Below are positions 27,644 to 37,124 of a stretch of 64,000 nt of DNA, one piece after another. Under the pieces are notes generated by a model that did not search any database, was not told the DNA's origin, and was given only the letters and a program-made list of their open reading frames with translations. A program made the translations under genes and the position numbers. This DNA comes from JBBSBY01 sp038205805 (GTDB lineage Bacteria; Desulfobacterota; Desulfomonilia; Desulfomonilales; Desulfomonilaceae): assembly GCA_038205805.1 (NCBI GenBank), contig JBBRBO010000003.1, forward strand, positions 47,313-111,312. The letters run 5' to 3'. Every line of letters begins with the position of its first letter. Positions within the stretch are counted from its first letter, which is position 1.

Positions 27644-28564
27644 ATGGCAAAGAGAATCATAACCGCCGCTATTACGGGAAGTATTCATACGCCTTCCATG
27701 TCGCCGTATCTGCCGATAACACCCAAGGAAATAGCCGACGAGGCCGTTCGAGCCTACAATGCGGGCGCAGCCGTGGCCCACATCCACGCCAGAGAGCCTG
27801 AAACGGGTCAGCCTTCATCCGATGTGGAGCTGTATCGGCAAATCGCTTCGGAAGTAAAGAGCAAGTGCGACATGATCCTGTGCATCACCACCGGCGGCGG
27901 TTTCGGAATGACCACGGAAGAGCGGGTGAAGACCGTCACTACCCTGAAACCTGAACTTGCCTCGTGCAATTTCGGGTCGCTCAACTTCGCGCTCTTTCAT
28001 GCTTTGGACGCTTTCAAGGAATTCAAACACCAATGGGAATCCTATTATTTGGCGGCCTCTGAAAATTACATATTTCCCAACACCTTTCAGATGCTCAAGG
28101 AAATGCTTCCCATGTTCGAGAGCGTCCAAACCGTGCCGGAGCTGGAAATCTATGACACAGGCATGATAAACAACGTCGCATTTATGCTGCAAAGGGGAAT
28201 ACTAAAGCGGCCGGTTTACATTCAGTTTGTAATGGGCATACTCGGCGGAATTCCGGCAACCCCTAACAACTTGATGTTCATGTATAACTCGGCGCGGGAA
28301 GCCCTTGGGGAGTTCAAATGGTCCGTGTGCGCCGCGGGCCGCCAACAGATGAACATGTGCACAATGGCGCTCATCATGGGCGGAAACGCGCGAGTCGGCC
28401 TAGAGGACAGTCTCTATCTCGAAAAAGGTGTGCCGGCCAAGAGCAACGCCGAGCAGGTGGAAAAGATCATCCGCATTGGACGTGAGCTTGGCGTCGAGCC
28501 TGCCACACCGAACGAAGCCCGAGAAATCCTGGGCCTAAAGGGAGTGGATCAGGTCGCCTTCTAA
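27644..28564 (+). CDS. beta-keto acid cleavage enzyme (3-keto-5-aminohexanoate cleavage type)
   Basis: The BKACE family (formerly DUF849) splits beta-keto acids with acetyl-CoA to give acetoacetate and an acyl-CoA; Kce of lysine fermentation is the type member. The 306-residue protein starts TAAITGSIHTP and shows the zinc-binding AHIHAR motif at about residue 44, and the end part has GGNARVGLEDSLYLEKG typical of the family. Which keto acid is used is unknown; there is no kamA-type lysine gene nearby, so I do not name it kce. Its stop TAA at 28562-28564 lies in the end of an F1 repeat. GGGAG lies 12 bases before the ATG. Confidence 0.9.
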   Translation: MAKRIITAAITGSIHTPSMSPYLPITPKEIADEAVRAYNAGAAVAHIHAREPETGQPSSDVELYRQIASEVKSKCDMILCITTGGGFGMTTEERVKTVTTLKPELASCNFGSLNFALFHALDAFKEFKHQWESYYLAASENYIFPNTFQMLKEMLPMFESVQTVPELEIYDTGMINNVAFMLQRGILKRPVYIQFVMGILGGIPATPNNLMFMYNSAREALGEFKWSVCAAGRQQMNMCTMALIMGGNARVGLEDSLYLEKGVPAKSNAEQVEKIIRIGRELGVEPATPNEAREILGLKGVDQVAF

Positions 28565-28789
28565 TACCGATGTGCTTTCAAAAAAGTAAGATCAGCTGGA
28601 TTTTGTTGCAAAGTAGGTTTTTTGTAACCTCTTTCGAAGGGATTTGTGTGAATCGCCGAAAGCGGCATTTTCTCCTTGAGAAAAGCCGGTTTCGGCAATT
28701 TTAGAAGTTCTTGGAGAGGGGTTCGGAGAGAAGCCTTCTTCCAAGAAGGTTCTCCCCGATATTACTTATTTGATCGGGCATTCATATAA
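28562..28789 (+). mobile_element. F1 MITE-like element, copy 1
   Basis: This 228-base copy starts TAATACCGATG, the first three bases of which are the stop codon of the beta-keto-acid enzyme gene, and ends CATTCATATAA. Inside is a nested stem: GCCGAAAGCGGC and TTTTCTC against GAGAAAAGCCGG and TTTCGGC (about 28657-28700), and a second stem around CCTTCTTCCAAGAAGG. Non-coding. Matches 36715, 58099 and 60500 with the same length. Confidence 0.85.
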
Positions 28790-28867
28790 TTAGAGGAATT
28801 GCGTCTTCGTCCGCGGCAGGGGAATGTTCCCTGGACCCGCCTGTTTCCTATACGAAAGGAAGTGTTC

Positions 28868-29176
28868 ATGATAACCGTATTCGCATATGCCCAAGCGGCG
28901 CCTGGAAAGGAATCAGAGCTGGAGAAAGCTCTGCTCGACCTGGTTTCGCATACCCGGCAAGAAAAGGACTGCGTCAACTATGACCTACATCGTCGTCAGG
29001 ACGCGACCGGCGCTTACGTGTTCTACGAAAACTGGGTGGACATGCCCGCCCTGGAACGCCATCGTGAGACCCCGCACGTCCGGCGCTTCCGAGATGAGGC
29101 GGGCGGCTTTCTAGCCGGCCCCTTGCGCATCGAGATCTGCGAGATGATCTCGCCGCTGGGTGACGGCGTGCCCTAG
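28868..29176 (+). CDS. ABM domain protein (YgiN-like quinol monooxygenase)
   Basis: A 102-residue protein with one antibiotic-biosynthesis monooxygenase (ABM) domain of ferredoxin-like fold, usually a dimer. Typical features: VFAYAQAAPGKESELEKALL at the start, ENCVNYD-like text (KDCVNYDLHR) in the middle, and FYENWVDMPALERHRETPH near residue 57. Relatives oxidise quinols or other aromatic compounds without a cofactor; the substrate here is unknown. ATG 28868 follows AAAGGAAG; the reading frame extends farther upstream but without support. Sits right after an F1 element. Confidence 0.85.
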   Translation: MITVFAYAQAAPGKESELEKALLDLVSHTRQEKDCVNYDLHRRQDATGAYVFYENWVDMPALERHRETPHVRRFRDEAGGFLAGPLRIEICEMISPLGDGVP

Positions 29177-29248
29177 ATGACCACATCCGCTGTGATCTCC
29201 AAGCCTGCTTTCAGAGAAGTAGCTGTACCGGTGAGTCTCATCCTCGCC

Positions 29249-30067
29249 TCACTTCTGCAGCATGTGGGTCACAGCGATATAAATGATCGGTGCTATCGCA
29301 ATGCGGTAATATGCAAAGGGAACTAAGGTGAACCGTTGTAGATACGCGAGAAACGTGCGGATAGCCAAAGACGCCGCCAGAAAGGCCACGATCAATCCGA
29401 CGAGAAAGTGGGGAATATCCGCAGTGCTGAAGAGGCTCCAGTTCTTGTAGAGATCGTACACTGCGGCCGCCGTAAGGATAGGAACCGCAGCCAGAAACGA
29501 ATACTCAGCGGACATACTGCGAGTGAACCTGCAGAAAAGACCGGCGATAATCGTGGAACCTGATCGGGATACTCCCGGCCACAGGGCCAAACACTGCGCT
29601 AACCCGATAATCAGCGCCTGTGTGTAGGTAACCTCATTGATATCGGATTCCGTCGGCTCCGGCTTATACTTTTCCGCAAGGAGAATCACTACTCCACCGA
29701 GCGCCAGAGCCCCGGCAACCGGCAGCGGTCCGAAGAGGTAGGTCTTTATATAGTGGTGAAGGGCTGCTCCCACAATCACCGCAGGCAAAGTAGTCAGGGC
29801 CAGTAGGGACAAGCCCCGCCACCCTGAAAATCGTCGGCCTTCAGCATGACGGCCGAAAGGGATGAGGTGTATGAAGCGCTCCCAGTAGAGCACCACAACT
29901 GCGGCTATGGCGCCGATTTGCATAAAGACCTGAAAGCATGTCGCTTTGGGGCCGGTGAAGTCAAGCAGGCTTCCCACTACAATGACATGACCAGCGGATG
30001 ACACGGGTAGGTACTCCGTAAGCCCTAACACGATACCCAAAATAATCGCTATTACGTAGATATTCAT
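29249..30067 (-). CDS. uppP: undecaprenyl-diphosphatase
   Basis: The integral membrane enzyme UppP (BacA) removes a phosphate from undecaprenyl pyrophosphate, recycling the lipid carrier used for peptidoglycan and surface polysaccharides, and thereby gives bacitracin resistance. The 272-residue protein has about eight helices, and both catalytic motifs are intact: GLTEYLPVSSAGH near the N-terminus, with the Glu and Ser of the active site, and PGVSRSGST near residue 160. GGGAGA lies before the ATG. It is a single gene, convergent with the ABM gene. Confidence 0.93.
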   Translation of the reverse strand: MNIYVIAIILGIVLGLTEYLPVSSAGHVIVVGSLLDFTGPKATCFQVFMQIGAIAAVVVLYWERFIHLIPFGRHAEGRRFSGWRGLSLLALTTLPAVIVGAALHHYIKTYLFGPLPVAGALALGGVVILLAEKYKPEPTESDINEVTYTQALIIGLAQCLALWPGVSRSGSTIIAGLFCRFTRSMSAEYSFLAAVPILTAAAVYDLYKNWSLFSTADIPHFLVGLIVAFLAASLAIRTFLAYLQRFTLVPFAYYRIAIAPIIYIAVTHMLQK

Positions 30068-30785
30068 AGGTCTCCCGGTGATTTCATTTTACAGCAGCGC
30101 CGAATACGCGGCACACGGCCGGTCCAGCGGCCAATGATTGGACTTCGGGGCCACCGCCCTAGAGCGGCAAAAACCTCATTTGCGGACGTGGAGAGTAAAC
30201 CGCAGTTCGCTCGAATGTCAATGACTTTAGATGTGACGTCATCGTGCATTGTAAGTAGCTTTGAGGTGTCGCAGAGAAGATATGTTCCAGCGCCGACTTC
30301 CATCGGCGAGACGCAGTAAGATTGGTAACAAGGGCATATACAGGTTGGAGACATCATCCCGCTGCCGGCGCCGAAGAGGAACTCCTCGCATAAACGTACA
30401 GCCCGCGTTTACCCAAAGTAGACCCCGTTGTAGCGTAGCGGTGTTAGCGAGGCTTAACCCCCACCCGCAGAAGCTTGCTCAAGGTGTAAGAATGCCGTAA
30501 TCTCTCGATAGCGTCAGTACAGCTTCGGGGTGTTGGACCACTCCCGCAAAGGCGCTTACCATTTAGTCGAAAGCGGTTCACTAGGACCACTGCAGCCGTT
30601 TGGAATTATACATTGGAATCTGGAGAGGAGTTTAGTCTCACCTCCACTCTCGACGGGTTCAGAGGCGCCTCAAGCCCGATTAAAGACTACGAAAATAAGA
30701 CATAAGCCAAGTAGAATGCGCGTACGGCGCTCATGGGTTCTCTACCGCATGCGCTGTTGTGTTCCTCGGGGCGAAGATAATACAC
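30068..30785. other. intergenic region of about 720 bases without a supported gene
   Basis: Several short frames exist on both strands, none with a ribosome binding site or recognisable product. The 30064-30357 minus-strand frame overlaps uppP and is not convincing. The region probably contains the divergent promoters of uppP and the RND operon. No repeat family is seen here. Confidence 0.45.
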
Positions 30786-32042
30786 ATGCAAAGTCATACG
30801 ATTCAAGGTGGAAACGTGCACTGGGCGACGGTTGTAGTAAGCCTTTGCGCAGCAGTTCTTATAAGCGCATGTAGTCGTCCACAACCTGCGCCACGGGCGC
30901 AACCGCCGGTAGCAGTCACTGTGGCGCATCCCGCGTCGGCCGAAATCATCCAATGGAACACTTTCACGGGTCGGCTGGCCGCCGTCAACAGTGTAGAGAT
31001 TCGTGCGCGCGTCAGCGGTTATTTACAATCGGTAACATTCAACGAAGGGGACTTCGTTCAAAAAGGGGATTTGCTTTTTGTAATAGATCCCAGGCCCTAT
31101 CAGGCTGAATTTGAGCGCACACAGGGTCAACTCGCCACGGCTGAGGCAAAGGAAAGGCTTACCCAGATAGAGCTTGGTCGAGCAAAACAGCTACTCGAAC
31201 AAAAGGCGTACTCCCAAGAAACATACGATCAGAAACTCGCCGCCGAACGTCAGGCTGCGGGTGAACTCCAATCGGCAAAAGCCGCGGTCAATGCAGCGTC
31301 TTTAAACCTGGAATTTACGACGATTACAGCGCCTATCTCGGGAAAGATCAGCCGTGTTCTGGTGACACCGGGGAATCTCATCGATGGAGGCAGCTCGCAG
31401 TCCACGCTCCTCACCACCCTAGTTTCCCTGAATCCTTTATATTGCTACTTCACCGTTGATGAGGCCGCCCATTTGCGTTGGGTTAGGCTCTTGCAAGAGG
31501 GCAAACTTCCGCGGAATGTAAAGTTTCCGATATGGTTCGCGTTAGGCGATGAATCCGGATATCCGCATCTTGGCCACATAGATTTTGTGGATAACAGGAT
31601 CGACGCGAATACGGCCACGCTTAATATGCGTGCCATCGTGCCCAATCCGGATCGTATGTTGCGGCCGGGTTTGTTCGTGCGGGTGCGTGTGCCGGCCAGC
31701 GGCATTTTCCAGGCGACTCTAGTTCCGGATCAGGCGATTACTTCGGATCAGGCGCAAAAAATCGCCTACGTAGTCAACTCTGAGAACAAGGTGGAGCGAC
31801 GCAATGTAGTCATTGGAAGCCGAGAACAGGATCTTAGGGTCGTAAAAGAAGGACTGTCGCGGCAGGACCGTGTGGTAATCAGAGGCATTCAAAGGGCGCG
31901 AGTCGGACAAACAGTAAAGCCCGAAGAAACCACCCTCGTTTTCGACGCTAAGGATTTGGTGCCCAAAGAAGTGCGCGACATACTCGATGCCCACACCACG
32001 CGAACGTCGTTGCAAATACAACCGGCGAACACCGGACCCTGA
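30786..32042 (+). CDS. RND efflux periplasmic adaptor lipoprotein
   Basis: The membrane fusion protein of a hydrophobe/amphiphile RND pump, about 418 residues. It has a lipoprotein signal ending LISAC with the Cys at about residue 30, then the usual hairpin with two lipoyl halves (VEIRARVSGYLQSV, and LEFTTITAPISGKISR) around a helical coiled coil, a beta-barrel part, and a membrane-proximal part (VERRNVVIGSREQDL). The first ATG of the frame at 30759 and the chosen one at 30786 are both possible; neither has a clear ribosome binding site. The pump gene follows after about 110 bases, making a two-gene operon. No outer-membrane channel gene is present, so a TolC-like partner must come from elsewhere. 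Confidence 0.9.
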   Translation: MQSHTIQGGNVHWATVVVSLCAAVLISACSRPQPAPRAQPPVAVTVAHPASAEIIQWNTFTGRLAAVNSVEIRARVSGYLQSVTFNEGDFVQKGDLLFVIDPRPYQAEFERTQGQLATAEAKERLTQIELGRAKQLLEQKAYSQETYDQKLAAERQAAGELQSAKAAVNAASLNLEFTTITAPISGKISRVLVTPGNLIDGGSSQSTLLTTLVSLNPLYCYFTVDEAAHLRWVRLLQEGKLPRNVKFPIWFALGDESGYPHLGHIDFVDNRIDANTATLNMRAIVPNPDRMLRPGLFVRVRVPASGIFQATLVPDQAITSDQAQKIAYVVNSENKVERRNVVIGSREQDLRVVKEGLSRQDRVVIRGIQRARVGQTVKPEETTLVFDAKDLVPKEVRDILDAHTTRTSLQIQPANTGP

Positions 32043-32151
32043 GAATTGGAATACAATTTTGAACCATGACCGCCTTTAGGCGATGCTCCGTTGGGTAATC
32101 GGGAGTTCAAGTCATTGGGTGGCTTTCGGTACCCCCACTTATGAATACATT

Positions 32152-35100
32152 ATGAATTTTACTCATTTCTTCATTGACCGCCCGGTGTTCGCATCGGTTC
32201 TGTCCATCGTCATTGTGCTCGTGGGCGCCATTGCGTATATTCAGCTACCCATATCGCAGTATCCGCCGGTGGCGCTACCCACCATCGTGGTGAGCGCTCC
32301 ATTTCCAGGCGCCCCGCCTCAGGTAATCGCCGAAACCGTGGCCACTCCCTTGGAACAACAGATCAACGGCGTAGAAGACATGCTCTACATGGAGTCACAG
32401 AGCACGGCGAACGGCGGCCTCACCTTGACCATCACGTTTAAGGCGGGCACGGATCTGGACAGGGCGCAGGTTCTCGTTCAGAACCGCGTTGCGGTAGCCC
32501 TGCCGCAGCTCCCTACCGAGGTGCGACAAATCGGCGTCACCACGCTCAAGCGCTCCCCGGACCTGCTTCTTGTGGCGCATCTCTATTCACCCAAAGGCAC
32601 GCATGACCAGCTTTACGTGACGAACTACGCTACCACGCCCATACGAGATACTCTCCTGCGTATAGAAGGTGTCGGGGACATTACTATCTTCGGCGCTCGT
32701 CAGTACGCCATGCGCATTTGGCTGGACGCCGGGAAGTTAGCCGCGGTCAATCTCACGGCCGCTGATGTGGTGCAGGCCCTACGCCAACAAAATGTGCAGG
32801 TCGCTGCCGGTATCATCGGGCAGCCCCCGCTGGGCAATCCAACCTCGTTACAAGTTCCCGTAACGACGTTGGGGCGCTTGCAGAAACCTGAACAATTCGA
32901 GGAGATCATCGTCAAATCGGGTGAGAATGATCGCCTCGTTCGGGTGCGGGATGTGGCGCGGGTGGAGCTTGGAGCCATGGATTATTCTCAGAACAGCTAT
33001 CTGGATGGCCAAGTTGCAGTGGGTTTGGGAATTTTTCAGCTTCCCGGGTCCAACGCCGTGGCCACCTCCCATCGCGTTATCGCAAAAATTAAGGAATTGA
33101 GCAAGGCGTTCCCACCGGGGCTGGAATACACGATCGCTCACAATCCCACCCTTTTCGTTGAGGAATCTATTACGGAAGTTTACCGCACACTAGCGGAAGC
33201 GTCTCTTCTCGTTACACTTATCATCTTCATTTTTCTCCAATCGTGGCGCGCCACAATTATCCCGCTTTTGGCGATTCCCGTATCGCTCATCGGCACCTTT
33301 GCCGTCATGTGGGCGCTCAACTTCTCGCTTAACAACTTGTCTCTCTTTGGATTGGTGCTTGCCATCGGCATTGTCGTTGATGACGCCATTGTGGTCGTGG
33401 AGAATGTCGAACGCAATATGGAAGCCGGCCTATCGCCGCGAGCCGCTACGCATAAGGCTATGGACGAAGTGGGCTCCGCGGTGGTCTCCACTGCGCTCGT
33501 CTTGAGTTCCGTGTTCATCCCAACAGCGTTCCTTGGGGGCATTAGCGGGCAATTTTATCGTCAGTTTGCCCTCACCATCGCCGTATCCACCATTATTTCG
33601 GCGTTCGTGTCGTTGACGCTCAGCCCCGCCGTCGCCGCATTGCTGCTCAAGCCCAAAACCAATTCCAAGACGGGCCTGAGTCGGATAAGCAATGTGCTGT
33701 TCGGCTGGTTTTTCCGAGGCTTCAACAGGGTATTTGAGCGGTCCGCGTCCTTGTATAGCGCCGTGGTGGCTCGCATCGTGCGATCCATAGGTATCGGTTT
33801 GGTAGTGTATGTAGCGCTCATCGGCTTAACGTACTATAGTTTCACCCAAGTGCCGTTTGGGTTTGTGCCGAGTCAGGACCAAGGGTATCTTATAATTAGC
33901 CTTGAGCTTCCCAGCGGCGCGTCTTTGTATCGCACAAACGATGTTACGCTGGCGGCCACTAAAATTGCGGTTGCTACGCCTGGAGTTGCGCATACGGTTT
34001 CTGTGGTGGGCTACTCCGGAGCCACAAGAACACAGAGTTCCAACGCAGCCGCGATCTTCACGCCGCTTCAGAATTCAGCAGCCCGAGCAAAGAAAGGATT
34101 AACCGCCGATGAAATCGTCATGGATTTGCGGCGGCGCATGTCCCACATTCAGGACGCCAACATCGTGGTGATTAAACCACCGCCCATACCGGGCATCGGC
34201 ACAGGCGGCGGCTTCAGACTTCAGGTGGAAGACCGTTCAGGGGCCGATTACCAGAGATTGGAAAGCGCGGCGACCGCTCTCGTGGCCGCAGCCAACAAGG
34301 AACCGGGCCTTTTTCAGGTCTACTCGATGTTTCGGGCGAACACTCCGCAGCTATATCTGGACATTGATCGCACTAAGGCCGCTATGCTCCATGTTCCTCT
34401 GGAGAATGTATTCGACACGCTTCAGGTGTATTTAGGGTCCATCTATGTAAATGATTTCAATTTCTTGGGGCGCACATATCGCGTGACCGCGCAGGCTGAC
34501 GCCGATTTCCGCAATAGTCGACGGGACATATCTCAGTTGAAAACGAGAAGCAGCACAGGGGCCATCGTGCCCTTGGGTTCACTCGTACGCGTGGAAGACC
34601 AATCCCAACCGGACCGCATTACTCACTTTAATTTGTATCCGGCTGCGGACGTGAGTGGCTCCACAGTCCCGGGCTTTAGTTCAGGGCAAGCTATTGCCGT
34701 GATGGAGCGGCTGGCCTCGGAAATTTTACCCCCAGGGATGGCCTTTGAATGGACGGATCTGGCGTATCAAGAGCGGCTGGCAGGAAACGTGGCCCTCTTC
34801 ATCTTCCCGCTATGCGTCTTGTTCGTGTTCCTGACGTTATCCGCTCAGTATGAAAGTTGGGCCTTACCCTTCGCCGTCATACTAATTGTCCCTCTATGCT
34901 TGCTGTTCGCCATTGCCGGCGTATGGCTGCGCGGCATGGACAACAACATACTCACGCAGATCGGGTTTGTGGTGCTCGTAGGCCTTGCGTGCAAGAACGC
35001 TATTCTCATCGTACAGTTCGCCACCGTCGCCGAGCGATCGGGAAAAAGCGCCCACACAGCGGTGGTCGAGGCCTCTCGCCATAGACTTCGCCCTATTCTC

Positions 35101-35328
35101 ATGACATCGTTCGCCTTTATCTTGGGAGTGCTTCCCTTGGTGGTTTCGACGGGCGCAGGGTATGAAATGCGTCAGGTCGTAGGTACGGCGGTGTTCAGTG
35201 GAATGTTGGGTGTGTCGTTCTTCGGGCTATTTTTCACGCCCATCTTTTACGTGGCCCTGAGTCGCTTTACAACAGTGCGATCAAAAGAGGCCACGTCGCC
35301 GGAAAACACGAGTGTGGAACTGGGGTAA
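32152..35328 (+). CDS. RND multidrug efflux transporter (HAE1/AcrB type)
   Basis: The inner-membrane pump of the trimeric efflux system, 1058 residues, with 12 helices and two large periplasmic loops. It starts MNFTHFFIDRPVFASVLSI, as AcrB-type proteins do, and the proton-relay Asp pair is in helix 4 (VVDDAIVVVEN). NGVEDMLYMES and ALPQLPTEVRQIG are further family matches, and a second half with the typical FVVLVGLACKNAILIVQFA closes it. Drug or solvent specificity cannot be told. ATG 32152 gives the normal N-terminus; an upstream frame extension is not supported. Forms one operon with the adaptor gene. Confidence 0.95.
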   Translation: MNFTHFFIDRPVFASVLSIVIVLVGAIAYIQLPISQYPPVALPTIVVSAPFPGAPPQVIAETVATPLEQQINGVEDMLYMESQSTANGGLTLTITFKAGTDLDRAQVLVQNRVAVALPQLPTEVRQIGVTTLKRSPDLLLVAHLYSPKGTHDQLYVTNYATTPIRDTLLRIEGVGDITIFGARQYAMRIWLDAGKLAAVNLTAADVVQALRQQNVQVAAGIIGQPPLGNPTSLQVPVTTLGRLQKPEQFEEIIVKSGENDRLVRVRDVARVELGAMDYSQNSYLDGQVAVGLGIFQLPGSNAVATSHRVIAKIKELSKAFPPGLEYTIAHNPTLFVEESITEVYRTLAEASLLVTLIIFIFLQSWRATIIPLLAIPVSLIGTFAVMWALNFSLNNLSLFGLVLAIGIVVDDAIVVVENVERNMEAGLSPRAATHKAMDEVGSAVVSTALVLSSVFIPTAFLGGISGQFYRQFALTIAVSTIISAFVSLTLSPAVAALLLKPKTNSKTGLSRISNVLFGWFFRGFNRVFERSASLYSAVVARIVRSIGIGLVVYVALIGLTYYSFTQVPFGFVPSQDQGYLIISLELPSGASLYRTNDVTLAATKIAVATPGVAHTVSVVGYSGATRTQSSNAAAIFTPLQNSAARAKKGLTADEIVMDLRRRMSHIQDANIVVIKPPPIPGIGTGGGFRLQVEDRSGADYQRLESAATALVAAANKEPGLFQVYSMFRANTPQLYLDIDRTKAAMLHVPLENVFDTLQVYLGSIYVNDFNFLGRTYRVTAQADADFRNSRRDISQLKTRSSTGAIVPLGSLVRVEDQSQPDRITHFNLYPAADVSGSTVPGFSSGQAIAVMERLASEILPPGMAFEWTDLAYQERLAGNVALFIFPLCVLFVFLTLSAQYESWALPFAVILIVPLCLLFAIAGVWLRGMDNNILTQIGFVVLVGLACKNAILIVQFATVAERSGKSAHTAVVEASRHRLRPILMTSFAFILGVLPLVVSTGAGYEMRQVVGTAVFSGMLGVSFFGLFFTPIFYVALSRFTTVRSKEATSPENTSVELG

Positions 35329-35549
35329 GAGAGTTTGCCGACCGACGTCACGCCGCTCCTGCTGTGGATATTGAGCGACACACCGTCCATATCCGGCAAT
35401 ATGCCTTTGCCTCCGGTCACGACTCGAGTATGATTCAATAGAGCGCCGTCGTCATACTCACCGGATGCCCACGAGAGGCGACCTGGACGCCGCAAAAACA
35501 AGAGGATTTCCGGACGCTGCTTACCGCGAGCGTCGGAGCGCTGAAACAC

Positions 35550-36098
35550 ATGCTGGTCGAGATCAAGAACCGATACACACGTGAGATCATTTTGCACGGA
35601 GAAGCCGATTCGTCGGCCGCTTTTCTTGAAACAGCCGTGGCAAACGGCGTTGAGCTTGCCGAAGCTGACCTGAGCGGTCTGAATCTCTCCAAAGCCAATT
35701 TGGTGGGGGCGCGTCTTGGTCTGGCGGACCTAAGTAAGGCGAACCTTTCAGGATGTGATTTCACTGGAGCATGGCTTGCCGGAGCCAAAATTCGCTCGGC
35801 TGACCTGCATTCGGCTGTATTCCGCAAATGCAATCTCTCCGGCGCGGATCTGTCCGACTCGAACTTATCTCAAGCGGATTTGGCTTGGGCGCGCCTCACC
35901 ATGTGCGACTTATCCGAGGCGAATCTCTCAATGGCGAACCTGTTTGGCGCAAACCTTACGGGCGCGAACCTGTTCGAGACAATTCTGACCGGAGTCAACC
36001 TTTCGGGCGCCAAATTGGACGACGCATTCATGGCGGGAGCGCATATTCAAGGCGCACGGTTGAAATGGGTGCAAGGACTGAAAAACAGCAACGAGTGA
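35550..36098 (+). CDS. pentapeptide-repeat protein
   Basis: A 182-residue protein with about 25 pentapeptide repeats (A[D/N]LSx pattern, for example ADLSGLNLSKANL) from residue 38 to 170, forming a right-handed quadrilateral beta-helix. Members are found as gyrase-protecting mimics (Qnr, MfpA) or with unknown roles; there is no evidence here for DNA mimicry, since the surface charge is mixed. GGAG lies about 13 bases before the ATG. An imperfect hairpin after the stop (near 36107-36130) may end the transcript. It follows the RND operon on the same strand, 221 bases away. Confidence 0.88.
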   Translation: MLVEIKNRYTREIILHGEADSSAAFLETAVANGVELAEADLSGLNLSKANLVGARLGLADLSKANLSGCDFTGAWLAGAKIRSADLHSAVFRKCNLSGADLSDSNLSQADLAWARLTMCDLSEANLSMANLFGANLTGANLFETILTGVNLSGAKLDDAFMAGAHIQGARLKWVQGLKNSNE

Positions 36099-36180
36099 TC
36101 GGTCATGGGAACCTCCCGGAGGGCTCCTATTTACATATCACGATGAAAAGTAATGTCCAAGCACCTAATATTTTACTCAA

Positions 36181-36533
36181 TTGACTGTCAACCTACTAAG
36201 TTCACAACTCAGTACCCATGAGGGTGTGGAACGCGAGTTGATGTGCTTCGGATTGGCCGACACCACTGCGACGGAGTGTTCCAACACGTGGTGGACCGAA
36301 TGCCGATACACCCCGGTGCTCTCAATGGCCGCGACCGAACAGTCGTAGTTTAGGAGCCGCTACCTCATGGAAATGAGGTCGTCCGTCACGGTCCCGAACT
36401 CTTTTCGTTCCAACCGCTCTCGACCGTTTTTATTCTCCCAGAGTAGGGAAGCGGCGATGCTCTTCGTATGAACATCCAATCCGCAGCAAACGGGGTGGAC
36501 AACTCTACTGGTCTCATCTGTCCGTGGGGACAT
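36181..36533 (-). pseudogene. IS110-family transposase remnant, truncated and with an internal stop
   Basis: The reading frame starts with ATG 36533 (MSPRTDETSR) and shows the IS110 N-terminal RuvC-like core: VVHPVCCGLDVHTKSIAASL with the first catalytic Asp. After LISMR an in-frame TAG stands at 36360-36362 where the second copy (60285) has a Gln codon. The frame then continues as RLLNYDCSVAAIESTGVY and AVVSANPKHI, the normal IS110 continuation with the catalytic Glu, and loses similarity near 36230. The whole C-terminal part, including the Tnp20 serine domain, is missing. Clearly non-functional. Confidence 0.9.
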
Positions 36534-36633
36534 GGCAACCTCTATTGTTAGTTTAGTACTATCAAAAATGTCATGATTCCCCACAAAAACAAGACGAGAG
36601 TTTCATGCTTCGTTGTGACAATAAGTCATGGTC
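36534..36633 (-). mobile_element. non-coding left end of the decayed IS110 element
   Basis: These 100 bases lie between the interrupted F1 repeat and the transposase start, and match 60186-60284 at about 80 percent by eye. Both begin GACCATGACTTAT right after the F1 sequence CCAAGAAC. The left end of IS110 elements can encode the bridge RNA that guides insertion, though 100 bases is shorter than in IS621. Confidence 0.6.
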
Positions 36634-36717
36634 GTTCTTGGAGAGGGACTTGGGACTCATCCTCTCTTTCAGGAAGGTTCTCTCCGATAGTACTTCTGTG
36701 TTTAAGCATTGGTATAA
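36634..36717 (+). mobile_element. F1 element, right half, cut by the IS110 insertion
   Basis: The stretch from GTTCTTGGAGAGGG to CATTGGTATAAT is the right half of an F1 copy. Its left boundary is exactly the base where the IS110 left end begins. It directly abuts the next complete F1 copy, sharing the terminal AT-rich bases. The left half of this copy is gone together with the rest of the IS element. Confidence 0.75.
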
Positions 36718-36941
36718 TACCAATGTGCTGTCGAACGAGGAATATAGGTGAAGGACATTTTTGTAAGAGCAGGTTTCCCTAACTACTATGAAAGAATGTT
36801 TAAATTCACCGCAAGTGGCTTTTTCTCCTTGAGAAAAGGCACTTGCGGCTATTTTGAAAGTTCTTGGAGAGGGGTTTGGGGAGAAACTTCTTTCAAGAAG
36901 GTTCTCTCCAATATTACTTCTTTTATTGCGCATTCGTATTA
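36715..36941 (+). mobile_element. F1 MITE-like element, copy 3 (complete)
   Basis: This 227-base copy starts TAATACCAATG and ends CATTCGTATTA, inverted ends with one mismatch, flanked by TA on both sides. The inner stem reads CCGCAAGTGGCTTTTTCTC against GAGAAAAGGCACTTGCGG: the distal part differs from the other copies but is still complementary. A second stem, near 36880-36912, holds TTCTTTCAAGAAGG. Confidence 0.88.
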
Positions 36942-37124
36942 GAATGGGCAGCGAGAATTCTTGTTTCGCCGCCGTCTATGTGCCGACGAACTTTCCCAGA
37001 TGCGGCATGAGGTTGGAGCTTTTCCCCGCCTGACTACCGCAGGGGCGATTTACGTCCGGGGTGTTTCCGCAGGGCGTGCGGGTCTCTCCATGAATGGTAG
37101 GCTTACACGGCGCGCTAGCCCGCT

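Noticed and set aside
27644..28564. Naming the gene kce and assigning lysine fermentation
   Set aside because: The BKACE family has many substrates, and no other gene of lysine fermentation is nearby.
28562..28789. F1 copies as simple rho-independent terminators
   Set aside because: The elements have constant length, inverted ends and occur away from gene ends as well, so a mobile element is the better description, although they may also terminate transcripts.
30064..30357. Minus-strand frame of 97 codons overlapping uppP
   Set aside because: Cys-rich but without family resemblance or start signals; uppP has a clear ribosome binding site within it.
36360..36584. Apparent 74-codon gene on the minus strand
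   Set aside because: It is only the first part of a dead IS110 transposase, ended by an in-frame TAG; homology goes on after the stop.
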